Position numbers and translations under genes: made by a program. The notes beneath the pieces were generated by a model. That model was not told where the DNA came from, ran no database searches, and was given only the letters and a program-made list of their open reading frames with translations. From Bog-756 sp963741055 (GTDB lineage: Bacteria; Actinomycetota; Acidimicrobiia; Acidimicrobiales; RAAP-2): a stretch of 64,000 nt of DNA. The stretch is from positions 124,001 through 188,000 of the forward strand of contig CAVUGU010000009.1 in assembly GCA_963741055.1 (NCBI GenBank), in the 5' to 3' direction. Position 1 is the first letter of the stretch; every line of letters begins with the position of its first letter. Positions 44,863 through 55,140 of the stretch are shown piece after piece.

Positions 44863-47800
44863 TCAGGACGAAGCGATGCCGACCACCGGCTGGACCAGCG
44901 CGAGGTTGCCGGTCGAGCCGTAGAAGCCGGCGTCGCCGTAGGCGAAGATGCCCCCGTCGGACGCGACCAGCCAGTAGCCCTGCCCGGTCAGCGAGGCGGC
45001 CATCCCGACCACCGGACGGTTGAGCACCAAGCTGCCGGTCGAGCCGTAGAAGCCGGCGTCGCCGTAGGCGAAGATGCCCCCGTCGGACCCGACCAGCCAG
45101 TAGCCGCGTCCGTCCTCGGTCGATGCCATGCCGACGATGGGCTTGTTGAGCAAGAGATTGCCGGTCGAGCCGTAGAAGCCGGCGTCGCCGTAGGCGAAGA
45201 GGCCGCCGTCGGAGGCGACCAGCCAGTAGCCGCGCCCGTCGGGGGTCGCGGCCATCCCGACCACCGGCTTGTTGAGGACGAGGTTGCCGGCGGAACCGTA
45301 GAAGCCCGCGTCACCGAAGGAGAAGAGGCCCCCGTCGGATGCCACCAGCCAGTAGCCGCGGCCGTCGGGTGTCGCGGCCATCCCGACCACCGGCTTGTTG
45401 AGGACGAGGCTGCCCGTCGAACCGTAGAAGCCGGCGTCGCCGTAGGCGAAGATGCCGCCGTCGGACGCCACCAGCCAGTAGCCGCGCCCGTCGGGTGTCG
45501 CGGCCATCCCGACCACCGGCTTGTTGAGGACGAGGTTGCCGGCGGAACCGAAGAAGGGCGCGCCGGGCCCGAAGGCGAAGATCCCGCCGTCGGACGCGTC
45601 CAGCCAGTAGCCCGGCTCCGCGTAGGTGTAGCGGTCTTCGGGCACCGCGGGACTGGTGCCGTCGGGGTTGGCCACCGACACGTCGACGGTCGCGCCGCCG
45701 GGCGGCCCGGGAGGGACGACCGCGGTCAGCGACGACGACGAGGTCAGCGAGAACGACGTCGCCTCGGTCCCACCGAAGCGCACCGCGGTCGCGTTCGTGA
45801 AGTCCGAACCGAGCACGGTCACCCGGACACCACCGGTCGTCGGGCCCTTGCTCGGTGCGACGACGGTGACCTGAGGTGAGACGAAGGTGTACCCGGATGC
45901 CGGCACGGCCGCGCTGGTCCCCGCCGCGGTGCCGGCGGTGGTGACCCTCACCGCGACCTGCCGGCCGGTGCCGACCGAGGGCGTAACCACGGTCACCGAG
46001 GTCGGGGTGTGTGCGAGGACCGTGGCGGTCACACCGCCGAACCGGACCACCGGCGCGGCCGATCCGAAACCGGAACCGGTGATCACCACGGTCTGCCCGC
46101 CGCGGGCCGGGCCCGATGCGGGACTCACGCCGGTCACCGCCGGACATCCCGCGGCCGACCCGGTGAAGGTCCCCATCAGCGGGACCGCACGTGGCGATCC
46201 CCAACCGGACGCGAGGTCGTAGCCGACGGTCGCCGGGTAATGGGGCGAGGGCGAACCCGGATTGAAGAGGTCGTTGTTGCCGACGGTGATGTCGTTGAAG
46301 TCACCCGAGCTACTGGCGCCGGCGGCATAGAGCTTCTGGTTCAAGAACCCGGCCGATGCCGCGCACCCTTGGTTGATCACCGCGGTGAGCGCGGCCCACA
46401 GGGGTGCCGCGGTGCTCGTCCCACCGAAGGGCCGCCACCCTCCGCTGAAGTAGACCAGGGTGCCGTTGCTCGGGTCGGCGGATGCGGCGACGTCAGGCAC
46501 CTGGCGGCACTGCTGGTTGGCGGACGGTCCGCAGGTGTAGGTGGTTGACGAGTTCTGCACCTGTGGGATCTGCTGCCAGGAGGGTGCGACGAAGTCCATG
46601 GACACGCCGCCTCCACCACTGCCACCGCCGAGACCTTCGTTCCAGACACTCTCGACCGGAGGATTCGAGACATCGGTGAGGGAGGTCCCACCGACCCCGG
46701 TCACATCGGGTTGATCGGCGGGATCGTCGACGTAGAAGTTCGGATCGGTGTCCGGCGGATTTGCCGACGGGTTGTAACAATCCGACGAACCCGAGTCGCC
46801 CGACGCGGCGAAGACGCTCTGGCCCTGGGCGGTCGCCTGCTGGAAGAGGGCCGTCTCGGCTGCCTGCTCCCCCGGGGAGATCCCGCCGGGTCCCTCGCAC
46901 TGGCCCCAGCTGGTGGTGAGGACCGGCGCCGGAGCGTCGTTGACCATCGCGCTGTAGGTGTCGATCGGGCCGACTCCGAAATCGGGTCCCGAGTAGACGG
47001 TGATCGACGAGGACGGCGCGAGCCCTGCGACCATTTCGATGTCGAGTGCCGCCTCACCGGATTGGTTCCCGGTCGCGCCGCCGTCCACGGACACCGTCGA
47101 CACCGGCACCGAGAGCCCGTAGCACGACTGGAATGACTGGATGTCGCTCGGCGTGAAGGGCTCGAGCTCGTAGATCCCGACCCTCTGGCCGGCCGCGACG
47201 CGGTTTTGGCCGTAGAGGGAGGAGAAGCCGTAGGCAGACGCCAACTGGTTCGAGGTCCACGCGCCGTTGAACTCCGCGGCGGCGACCGCGGCCGAGCACG
47301 GAGCGGGACCGACCCTCGGGGTCGGTGAAGTTCGCGGGACCGCGGCGCCAGAAGCCCGCCCCGACACCGGTCCCGCCACCAGTTGCGGATGGGCTTCGGC
47401 CACCGTGGAGAGGCCGATCACGCTCTGGATCGACGACGCCAGCCGGGCGGGAACCTCCGGCTGGCGGGTCCCCGCCCGTGCGACTCGACCACTCGCCGAG
47501 ACGAGCCTCGACCATCGGGACGGAGAAGGCGCGCTCGACCTGCGCAGCGGACCCACTTGCCGGTATCAGCAATCCGTCCGACGAGGTGCCGCCGACGACG
47601 AGACCGGACGCCGTGAGCCAGGCCCGGGTCGCGGCGAGCGTGTCCGTGGCGGGCCCGAACTGGTCGCGGAACTGGCCGCGGGAGAGGAAGCGGCGGTACT
47701 CGGGCGAGCCGGGAGTCGTCACGTCGTGGGCGAACCCGGCGAGAGCCGCCGGATCTCGGGGTTTCAAGGCGACGACCACGTCGACCTGGGTCGCCGGCGC

Positions 47801-48031
47801 GGTCGGTCCGAGCACCTGGGCTCCCCCGGGCAGGACCTCGTCGCTGCCGGCGAGGGGTTGCGAACCGGCGGACGTCAGGCCGGTCGCCTCTCCCGCCCCG
47901 GTGGTGGCGCCGGCGACAGGACCGGTCGAGAGGCCGGCGGCCGCAGCGGCGAGGAGCAGCGCGACCAGGAAGGATCGCCGCGGACTCGGCCGCCTCCGGA
48001 TCGGCTGAGCCGCCCACCCCCCTCGCCTCAT
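44863..48031 (-). CDS. Secreted S53 (kumamolisin-type) serine protease with IPT and 42-residue repeat domains (frame broken once)
   Basis: A roughly 1055-residue exported protein. Residues 1-42 form a signal peptide (Arg-rich start, then FLVALLLAAAAAGL). A pro-kumamolisin activation domain follows (to about 235). The S53 catalytic domain has SGEAALDIE (Glu ~326, Asp ~330), the oxyanion Asp in ASGDSG (~412), the nucleophile in FGGTSTAAPLWAAL (Ser ~539) and the calcium-site-like GYDLASGWGSP. Then come two IPT/TIG domains (TGVSPASGPARGGQTVVITG and VVAPSKGPTTGG) and six 42-residue repeats. The frame breaks near 47500 inside the pro-domain, one base over by length. Its ATG overlaps the rarA stop (ATGA). 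It interrupts the conserved rarA-DUF948-alaS order. Confidence 0.9.
44866..45612 (-). repeat. Six tandem 126-bp repeats coding GYW..ASDGG-type units
   Basis: The same block recurs every 126 bases (the CCGTAGAAGCC segment and its variants near 44921, 45047, 45173, 45299, 45425, 45551). Each codes for 42 residues of the pattern GYWLVASDGGIFAYGDAGFYGS followed by LNKPVVGMAATPDGR; the first unit has one extra residue. Aromatic, Gly and Asp spacing suggests four short strands per unit, as in a beta-propeller. DNA identity between units is high, so array length may vary between strains and may be compressed in assemblies. Confidence 0.92.
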
Positions 48032-49467
48032 CGATCCAGTCTCGCGGAGGGGGAACCGGTGTTGCGGTCAGCTCCGTCCCTCTTGCCGCGCTTGGCGCCG
48101 GCGCCACTCTCGCCGCGCCCCCGGCCGGCCGGCCCCGCTTCGGTCTCGTCGCTGTCGGCGGGGTCGTCCGGCATCGCTCCTGAGTACGCCTCTGCTGCCG
48201 GATTCCGCGCGGCGAGCTGCGCCTCGTACCCACGATCGCTCGGCTCGTAGTAGCGGTTGGCCTCGAGCTCCTCGGGGCGGTACTGCTGGTCGGCCCATCC
48301 GCCGGGCAGGTCGTGGGGGTAGACGTACCCCTGACCGTGGCCGATCCGGGCCGCGCTGCGGTAGCTGGCGTCACGGAGATGGATGGGCACGTCGCCCCGC
48401 GGGCCCTCGCGGACGTCCTGCTGCGCCCGGCCGAGCGCGACGGTGACCCGATTGGACTTCGGTGCCGACGCGAGGTGAACGACGGCCTGGGCGAGGTTGA
48501 GCTGGGCCTCCGGCAACCCGACGAACTCGACGGCTCTCGCCGCGGCGTCGGCCACCACCAACGAGAGCGGATCCGCCTCGCCGACGTCTTCGCTCGCGAG
48601 GATCACCAACCGGCGCGCGATGAACCGGGCGTCCTCGCCCGACTCGAGCATCCGGGCGAGCCAGTAGAGCCCGGCGTCGGGATCCGAGCCGCGCACCGAC
48701 TTGATGAACGCACTGATCTGGTCGTAGTGCGCTTCCTCCCCGTAGTGGTGGAGGCGACTGTGTCGGGCACGCTCGACGTCCGCGACGGTGATCCTCTTCT
48801 CTTCGCTGATCGCCACCGCGACCTCGAGCGTGGTCAACGCGGCGCGCGCGTCGCCGTCGGCGAGGGAGACCAGCGCCGCGACGGCCTCCCCGTCGGCTTC
48901 CGCCTCCTCGGCCCGGAGACCCCGGGCGATCACCTCCGCCAGGTCGTCGGCAGTCAGCGGCTCGAGCCGCCACAGTGTCGAACGGGAGAGGAGCGGTGCG
49001 TTGACCTCGAAGAAGGGGTTCTCGGTGGTGGCTCCGATCAGGACGAGCAGACCTTCCTCGACGGAGGGGAGCAACGCGTCCTGCTGCGCACGGTTGAACC
49101 GGTGCACCTCGTCGAGGAAGAGGATGGTGCCGCGCCCCTGTTCGCCGAGAAGCCGCCGTGCGCGCTCGACGACGTCTCTCACGTCCTTCACTCCGGCCGA
49201 CACCGCCGACATGGGGACGAACTCCTTCGCGGTGACCTGCGCGATCACCGACGCGAGTGTCGTCTTACCGGTGCCGGGCGGTCCCCAGAGGATGGCCGAG
49301 GTGAGGCGGTCGGACTCGATGAGCGCCCGAAGCGGCGCTCCGGGACCGATGAGGTGTCGCTGGCCGACGACCTCGTCGAGGGTGCGCGGACGCAGGCGTG
49401 CTGCAAGGGGTGCTCGCGCGGCGAGACGCTCCTTCGCGGCCTCCGAGAAGAGGTCGTCCCCGGGCAC
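48028..49467 (-). CDS. rarA: Replication-associated recombination protein A (RarA/MgsA)
   Basis: A 479-residue AAA+ ATPase: RLRPRTLDEVVGQRHLIG, Walker A WGPPGTGKTT, Walker B LFLDEVHRFN, sensor GATTENPFFEV and the RarA C-terminal domain (DPDAGLYWLARMLESGEDARFIARRLVILASEDVG, and GYVYPHDLPGGWADQQYRP). It acts at stalled replication forks. The last 60 residues are a charged, probably disordered extension not found in all homologues. GTG start six bases from the aspS stop. Confidence 0.95.
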   Translation of the reverse strand: MPGDDLFSEAAKERLAARAPLAARLRPRTLDEVVGQRHLIGPGAPLRALIESDRLTSAILWGPPGTGKTTLASVIAQVTAKEFVPMSAVSAGVKDVRDVVERARRLLGEQGRGTILFLDEVHRFNRAQQDALLPSVEEGLLVLIGATTENPFFEVNAPLLSRSTLWRLEPLTADDLAEVIARGLRAEEAEADGEAVAALVSLADGDARAALTTLEVAVAISEEKRITVADVERARHSRLHHYGEEAHYDQISAFIKSVRGSDPDAGLYWLARMLESGEDARFIARRLVILASEDVGEADPLSLVVADAAARAVEFVGLPEAQLNLAQAVVHLASAPKSNRVTVALGRAQQDVREGPRGDVPIHLRDASYRSAARIGHGQGYVYPHDLPGGWADQQYRPEELEANRYYEPSDRGYEAQLAARNPAAEAYSGAMPDDPADSDETEAGPAGRGRGESGAGAKRGKRDGADRNTGSPSARLDR

Positions 49468-49472
49468 GCGTG

Positions 49473-51266
49473 TCAGTCCGTCGTCGCGACCACGGCGAGA
49501 CCGAGCTCCGCGAGCACACCCGGATCGATCGGTGCCGGCGCATCGGTCATCGGATCCCAGCCCGACTGGGTCTTCGGGAACGCGATCACCTCGCGGATCG
49601 AGTCCTCACCCGCGAGCACCGCCACGAGCCGGTCGAGGCCGACCGCGAAGCCGGCGTGTGGTGGTGCGCCGTACCGGAAGGCGCCGAGAAGGAAGCCGAA
49701 CCGGCGCTCGGCCTCTACGTCGGGGATCCCGAGGACCTCGAAGATCCGCTGCTGGACGTCGGCACGATGGATTCGAACGCTCCCCGAGCCGAGCTCCCAC
49801 CCGTTGAGGACCAGGTCGTAGGCCTGGCTGCGCACCGACGCCGGATCGGAGCCGAGTCGGTCGAGGTCGTCGGGATGGGGCATGGTGAAGGGGTGGTGGG
49901 CCGGAACCGGCCGGCCGTGCTCGTCGACCCCGTCGAAGAGCGGGAAGTCCACCACCCAGAGGTACCGCAGCGGTCCCTCCCCCACCGGTCGCCCTCCGAG
50001 ATCGAGGCGGAGCTGGCCGAGCACCGTGCAGGCCAGGCGGCGCTCGTCGGCGACCACCAGCACGAGATCGCCGGCACCGGCGCCGGTCCCCGACACCAGC
50101 CCGGCGCGCTCGGGGTCGGAGAGGAACCGGTCGAGCGGCGAGTCGAGCTCGGGTGACGGATCGGTGCCGGTCACCCGGAACCAGGCCAGGCCCTTCGCGC
50201 CGAGCGATCGCGCGCGCTCGGTCAGCGCGTCGAGCCGCGAGCGCCCGAGCGTCGCACCGCCCTCGACGACGATCGCCTTGACGCACGGCGCAGCGAAGGC
50301 CCGGACCTCGGTGCCGGCGAACACGGCGGAGAGATCGACCAGCTCCATCCCGAACCGGAGGTCGGGCTTGTCCGAGCCGTACCGGTCGATCGCCTCGTCC
50401 CAGGTCATGCGCGGCACGTCGGTCGGACGCAGACCGGTCACCGCCTCCGCCGCATCGAGCACGGCCTCGGACACGAAGCCGAGCACGTCCTCCTGGCTCA
50501 CGAACGACGCCTCGAGGTCGAGCTGTGAGAACTCGAACTGACGATCCGCGCGCAGGTCCTCGTCGCGCAGGCAACGGGCGATCTGGTAGTAGCGGTCGAG
50601 TCCGGCCACCATGAGGAGCTGCTTGGCGAGCTGGGGACTCTGGGGCAGGACGTAGCACGAGCCGCGGTTGAGCCGGCTCGGCACGGTGAACTCGCGCGCA
50701 CCCTCGGGAGTCGGCGCCCACAGCAGGGGCGTCTCCACCTCGACGAAGCCCTGCCGGTCCATCGCGGCCCGCAACGCGCCGGTCACCGTCGCGCGTAGCC
50801 GGAGATTTGCCTGCATGTGGGGGCGGCGGAGATCGACGAAACGGTGGCGGAGGCGGACCACCTCGTCGACCTCGACGCGGTCGTCGACCGCGAACGGCGG
50901 CGGTTCGGCGGGGTTGAGGACGGTCACCTCGCACTCGCCGATCTCGACCTCGCCGGTCGCGAGCTCGGGGTTGACCGTCCCCTCCGGCCGGGCGCGCACC
51001 ACACCGGCCACTTGCACGACGTACTCGCTGCGCACGTCCACCTTGCCGGGGATCACGCACTGGACCACCCCGGTGTGATCGCGCACGTCGATGAAGGCGA
51101 GATGCTCGCCGTGCTCTCGTCGCTTGGCGACCCAGCCGCAGATCTCGACGGCCGAGCCGACGTCGGCGGTGCGCAGCGATCCGCAGAGTCGTGTCCGCAT
51201 CGAGGTCGCCTGCACTCTGTCTTCGGCTTCGGAGCCGGCTCGCGGTGACGCCGGGGGATCGCTCAA
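49473..51266 (-). CDS. aspS: Aspartyl-tRNA synthetase
   Basis: A bacterial-type AspRS: OB-fold anticodon domain (GWVAKRREHGEHLAFIDVRDHTG), class-II core (RHRFVDLRRPHMQ, ETPLLWAPTPEGAREF, LPQSPQLAKQLLM, RCLRDEDLRADRQFEFSQLD), GAD insertion, and terminal GFAVGLDRLVAVLAG. The TTG at 51266 is chosen: it overlaps the hisS stop as TTGA and has an AGAAGGA ribosome-binding site six bases upstream. The ATG at 51200 is the first residue of clear homology. The archaeal/bacterial choice between discriminating and non-discriminating forms cannot be made by eye. Confidence 0.95.
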   Translation of the reverse strand: MSDPPASPRAGSEAEDRVQATSMRTRLCGSLRTADVGSAVEICGWVAKRREHGEHLAFIDVRDHTGVVQCVIPGKVDVRSEYVVQVAGVVRARPEGTVNPELATGEVEIGECEVTVLNPAEPPPFAVDDRVEVDEVVRLRHRFVDLRRPHMQANLRLRATVTGALRAAMDRQGFVEVETPLLWAPTPEGAREFTVPSRLNRGSCYVLPQSPQLAKQLLMVAGLDRYYQIARCLRDEDLRADRQFEFSQLDLEASFVSQEDVLGFVSEAVLDAAEAVTGLRPTDVPRMTWDEAIDRYGSDKPDLRFGMELVDLSAVFAGTEVRAFAAPCVKAIVVEGGATLGRSRLDALTERARSLGAKGLAWFRVTGTDPSPELDSPLDRFLSDPERAGLVSGTGAGAGDLVLVVADERRLACTVLGQLRLDLGGRPVGEGPLRYLWVVDFPLFDGVDEHGRPVPAHHPFTMPHPDDLDRLGSDPASVRSQAYDLVLNGWELGSGSVRIHRADVQQRIFEVLGIPDVEAERRFGFLLGAFRYGAPPHAGFAVGLDRLVAVLAGEDSIREVIAFPKTQSGWDPMTDAPAPIDPGVLAELGLAVVATTD

Positions 51267-52611
51267 CGATGTTCCTTCTCTGTGGTGGTCGGCTCGGTCG
51301 GCCTCGGTGGTTCGGAGTTGGTTCGGCCCCCGAGGCCCCGGCTGCAGCGGTGGCGGCGCGGACCGCTTCCACCACGTCCGCGGTCTGGACGATCCGCTGT
51401 TCACCGCCTCCGCGCAGTGGTTTGAGGGACACGGTACCCTCCGCAACCTCGTCGGGTCCCACGATCAGCGCAACCCGAGCACCCGAATGGTCGGCTGCCC
51501 GCAGTTGGGCCTTCATGGTCCGGTCGTCGAACGCGCGATCCGCACGGAATCCGGCCGCCCGCAGCTGTGCGGTGAGGTCGCGGGCGATCGACCCGCCGAC
51601 GACGTCCACCACGAATGCGTCGAGCGGGGTCGGAGCGACCGGGAACACGCCTTCGGCGTCACAGGCCAGCAGAACCCGTTCGATGCCGATCCCGAAGCCG
51701 ATGCCCGGGGTCGGGGGTCCTCCCAGCATCTCGACCAATCGGTCGTAGCGCCCTCCCCCACCGATCCCGTTCTGTGCGGACTCGAGCGCGTCGGCCGAGA
51801 ACTCGAACGTCGTGCGGGTGTAGTAGTCGAACCCGCGGACCAAGCGGTGGTCGAGCTCGTAACGGATCCGAAGCGCCTCCAAGCCTTCGCGCACCCGGTC
51901 GAAATGGGCCCGGCAGGCGTCGCAGAGGTGGTCGGCGAGCGCAGGGGCGTCTTCGGTGGCCTCGATGCACTCCTTGCGCTTGCAATCGAGGACCCGCAGC
52001 GGATTGGTGTCGATGCGCTCACGGTGCTCGGGGCAGAGCGTGTCTCGACGTTCGTAGAGGTACTCCCGCAACAGTTCGAGGTAGGCCGGGCGGCAGGTCT
52101 CGTCGCCCATCGAGTTGAGCCGGAGCGACGCGGCAGAGAGGCCGAGGGCGGCGAAGAAGCCGGCGGCGAGCGAGATCACCTCGACGTCGAGATCGGGGTC
52201 GGCCGGACCGAGGGCCTCGACTCCTACCTGGTGGTGCTCTCGGTAGCGCCCCCGCTGGGGGCGCTCGTAGCGGAACGCGGCCGTTGCATACCACGCCTTC
52301 CACGGGAGCGTCGGCCGATGTTGGACGAACGCACGGACCATGGGCGCGGTGCCCTCGGGGCGCAGTGCGAGGGCGCGGCCCTCTCGGTCCTCGAACTCGT
52401 ACATCTCCTTGCCGACCACCTCGCTGCCCTCGCCGATCCCGCGGCGGAACACCTGGACGTCCTCGAAGGTCGGCGTGACGGTCAGCCCGTAACCGGCACG
52501 TTCCACTTGGGCCGCGAAGAGGGAGAGCAACGACTCCCACCTCGTCGACTCCGGCCAGAGGACATCGTGCGTGCCTCTCGGGGCGCGCGACGCCGACGGT
52601 TTGTCGGCCAT
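51263..52611 (-). CDS. hisS: Histidyl-tRNA synthetase (frame shifted near the C-terminus)
   Basis: HisRS of about 449 residues: APRGTHDVLWPES, motif 2 FRYERPQRGRYREHHQVGVEALG, HisA-type motif VRGFDYYTRTTFEF, GGGGRYDRLVEMLGG and GFGIGIERVLLA, then an anticodon domain. A four-Cys set (TLCPEH, LDCKRKEC, LCDACR) suggests a zinc site in the insertion domain. The frame has no stop where the family ends and would run through aspS antisense of codon bias; a one-base loss at about 51305-51350 gives the end EKEHR-stop overlapping aspS (TTGA), which I adopt. Confidence 0.92.
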
Positions 52612-52618
52612 CTGCGGC

Positions 52619-55084
52619 TCAGTCCCTCTTCCCCGGGAGGATGCGGTAGACGTCGTAGACGGCGTCGAGATGACGGATCTGGTTGATCACCGACTCGAGG
52701 TGCGCCGGGTCGGCCAGCTCGATGTCGAAGCGCATCCGGCTGATGCGGTCCGCGTCGGTCGTGGTGTTCGCACTGACGATGTTCAGATGGTGCTCGGAGA
52801 CCACCTTGGTCACGTCGGTGAGGAGACGAGAGCGGTCGATGGCGACGACCTCGATGGTCGCGATGAAGACACCCGAGGAACGGCGGTCCCACTCGACCTC
52901 GATCAGGCGCTCGCGCGAGCGGCTGGCCAGCGACGCCGCATTGGCGCAGTCGGACCGGTGCACCGACACTCCCCGGCCACGGGTCACGAAGCCGACGATC
53001 TCGTCGCCGGGCACCGGCGTGCAACAGCGCGAGAGCCGGACCATCAGGTCGTCGAGTCCCTCGACGTAGACGCCGACCGCGGAGCCGCGCCCCGGGCGGG
53101 CGGTGGCCGGCTGCTGGCGGGCGGTGACCGGGAGCTGTTCCTCGTAGACACCTCCGCGCAGATCCCGGACGATCCGCTGGGCGACCGCCCGCGCCGAGAT
53201 GCGGTTGTCGCCGATCGCTGCGTGCAGTGCGTCGAGATCCGCGTAGTTCATGCTGGCCGCCAGGTCGGAGAGCGAGTGCTCGGACGCCAGCTTCTGGACC
53301 GGGAGGCCCTCGCGGCGCAACTCTTTGGTGAGCTCCTCGCGGCCGAGCTCGATCGCGTCCTCGCGCCGCTCGCGGGAGAACCACTGGCGGATCTTGGTGC
53401 GGGCCCGAGAGGAGGCGACGATCCCGAGCCAGTCACGGGAGGGGCCCGCGGTCGGCGCCTTGGAGGTGAAGATCTCGACGGTGTCCGCCGAGTTGAGCTT
53501 GGTGTCGAGCGGAACCAGGCGGCCGTTCACCTTCGCGCCGATGCATCGATGGCCGACCTCGGTGTGGATCGCGTAGGCGAAGTCGACCGGCGTGGCGTTC
53601 GCGGTGAGGGCGATGACCTGGCCCTTCGGGGTGAAGACGTAGACCTCGTCCTCCTCGAGGTCGAGTTTGAGCACCTCGAGGAACTCGATGGGATCGGTCG
53701 TCTCGTTCTGGAAGTCGACGATCCGCTGCATCCACTCGATCTCCGCCGTCGTCGAGGAGGTCTCCTTGGCCAGCGCCTGGCGCTCGGCCCGTTTGGCGGC
53801 CGACGATCCCTTCCCCAACTTGGCGTCCTCGGTCGAGTCGGCATCGGCGGGGACGCCCGCCGAGGGCACCGGCCGCGGACCCGGCTTCTTCGTGCCTCGC
53901 TCGCCACGGGTTTTCGTGGTCGCATCGCGACCGCGTGCGGTAGGTGCGGTGCGCTCCGGGCGGGTCGGCGCCTCCTTGTAGCCCCAGTGGGCGGCGATCC
54001 CGTACTCGGCGCGGCGGTGCATCTCGTGGGTGCGGACCTGCACCTCGATCGGCTTGCCGTCGAGGCCGATCACCGTGGTGTGCAGCGACTGGTAGAGGTT
54101 GAACTTCGGTGAGTTGATGTAGTCCTTGAAACGCCCCTGCACGGGGGGCCAGATCGCGTGGATCGATCCGAGTGCCGCCCAGCAGTCCTTCTCGGACTCG
54201 ACGATGACCCGGATCCCGACCAGGTCGTAGAGGTCGTCGAACTCCTTGCCCCGGACCACCATCTTCTCGTAGATGCTCCAGAGGTGCTTCGGTCGGCCGG
54301 TCACCTCGGCGTTGATGCTCGAGGCAGCGAGGCGTTCGCGCACCGCGACGAGCACTCGTGCCAGGAACTCGTCGCGCTGGGGAGCGCGGCTGGCGACCAT
54401 CTGCTCGATCTCCGCGTAGCGCTTCGGATGCAGCGTCGCGAACGCCAAGTCCTCGAGCTGCCACTTGATCTCTTGGATCCCGAGCCGGTGGGCGAGCGGA
54501 GCGTAGATGTCGAGGGTCTCTTGCGCGGTGCGGCGCTGCTTCCACTCCGGCATCACCGCGAGAGTCCTCATGTTGTGGAGCCGGTCGGCGAGCTTGATGA
54601 TCAGGACCCGCCAGTCGTCGGCCATCGCGACGAGCATCTTGCGGACGGTGGCGGCCTGTTGGGCCTCCTTGGAGTTGAACTGGAGGCGGTCGAGCTTGGT
54701 GACGCCTTCGACGATCAGGGCCACCGAGGCGCCGAAGTCACGCTCGATGATCTTGTTGGTGACGCCGGTGTCCTCCACCGCGTCGTGCAGCAGCGCGGCG
54801 GCGACCGTCTGCGCGTCGAGCCCCAGGTCGGCCACGATGCCGGCCACTGCGATCGGGTGGGTGATGTAGGGCTCGCCCGAACGCCGGAGCTGGCCCTCGT
54901 GGGCCACCGTCGCGGTCTCGGCGGCCCGGACGATGATCGAGGTGTCCTCCTCCGGATGACGGCGGAGGAAGGCGTCGAGGACAGGCAGGATCAGGGCCGC
55001 CTCAGCGGCGGGAAGCGACGAGCCGTCCAGGGACGCACCGGCGGCAGCGGCCCCGTCGGCCGGGACGGGCGTGGCCAGAGCCAT
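52619..55084 (-). CDS. relA: Bifunctional (p)ppGpp synthetase/hydrolase
   Basis: A long RSH enzyme of 821 residues. The hydrolase domain has the HDxxED motif in LLHDAVEDTG and RLHNMRTL; the synthetase domain has GRPKHLWSIYEKM, EFDDLYDLVGIRV and VQVRTHEMHRRAEYGIAAHW; then TGS (YVFTPKGQVIAL, ATPVDFAYAIHTEVGHRC) and the ACT domain with CCTPVPGDEIVGFVTRGRGVSVHRSDC. Between HWGYKE and IEWMQ lies a basic, Ala/Lys/Pro-rich stretch of about 80 residues, far longer than usual. The frame is intact. It sits seven bases downstream of nothing but its own leader and is followed by hisS after eight bases. Confidence 0.95.
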   Translation of the reverse strand: MALATPVPADGAAAAGASLDGSSLPAAEAALILPVLDAFLRRHPEEDTSIIVRAAETATVAHEGQLRRSGEPYITHPIAVAGIVADLGLDAQTVAAALLHDAVEDTGVTNKIIERDFGASVALIVEGVTKLDRLQFNSKEAQQAATVRKMLVAMADDWRVLIIKLADRLHNMRTLAVMPEWKQRRTAQETLDIYAPLAHRLGIQEIKWQLEDLAFATLHPKRYAEIEQMVASRAPQRDEFLARVLVAVRERLAASSINAEVTGRPKHLWSIYEKMVVRGKEFDDLYDLVGIRVIVESEKDCWAALGSIHAIWPPVQGRFKDYINSPKFNLYQSLHTTVIGLDGKPIEVQVRTHEMHRRAEYGIAAHWGYKEAPTRPERTAPTARGRDATTKTRGERGTKKPGPRPVPSAGVPADADSTEDAKLGKGSSAAKRAERQALAKETSSTTAEIEWMQRIVDFQNETTDPIEFLEVLKLDLEEDEVYVFTPKGQVIALTANATPVDFAYAIHTEVGHRCIGAKVNGRLVPLDTKLNSADTVEIFTSKAPTAGPSRDWLGIVASSRARTKIRQWFSRERREDAIELGREELTKELRREGLPVQKLASEHSLSDLAASMNYADLDALHAAIGDNRISARAVAQRIVRDLRGGVYEEQLPVTARQQPATARPGRGSAVGVYVEGLDDLMVRLSRCCTPVPGDEIVGFVTRGRGVSVHRSDCANAASLASRSRERLIEVEWDRRSSGVFIATIEVVAIDRSRLLTDVTKVVSEHHLNIVSANTTTDADRISRMRFDIELADPAHLESVINQIRHLDAVYDVYRILPGKRD

Positions 55085-55112
55085 CCCTACACGGTACCCG
55101 TCGAAGCCTCCG

Positions 55113-55132
55113 GGCAGGTACTACGTCCTGCC
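55113..55132 (-). terminator. Possible terminator after secF
   Basis: GGCAGG and CCTGCC pair around the 8-base loop TACTACGT, starting nine bases past the secF stop and before relA. The stem is only six pairs and has no T tract, so support is modest. Confidence 0.3.
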
Positions 55133-55140
55133 GGGCGCGA

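Noticed and set aside
44866..45612. Regular repeats suggesting a CRISPR array
   Set aside because: The period is 126 bases with no variable spacers, and the units keep one reading frame as part of a protein.
49606..51262. hisS frame running 550 codons beyond the usual end
   Set aside because: The extension is a shifted reading of aspS with Arg/Pro-rich nonsense; a one-base loss near 51330 restores a stop that overlaps aspS.
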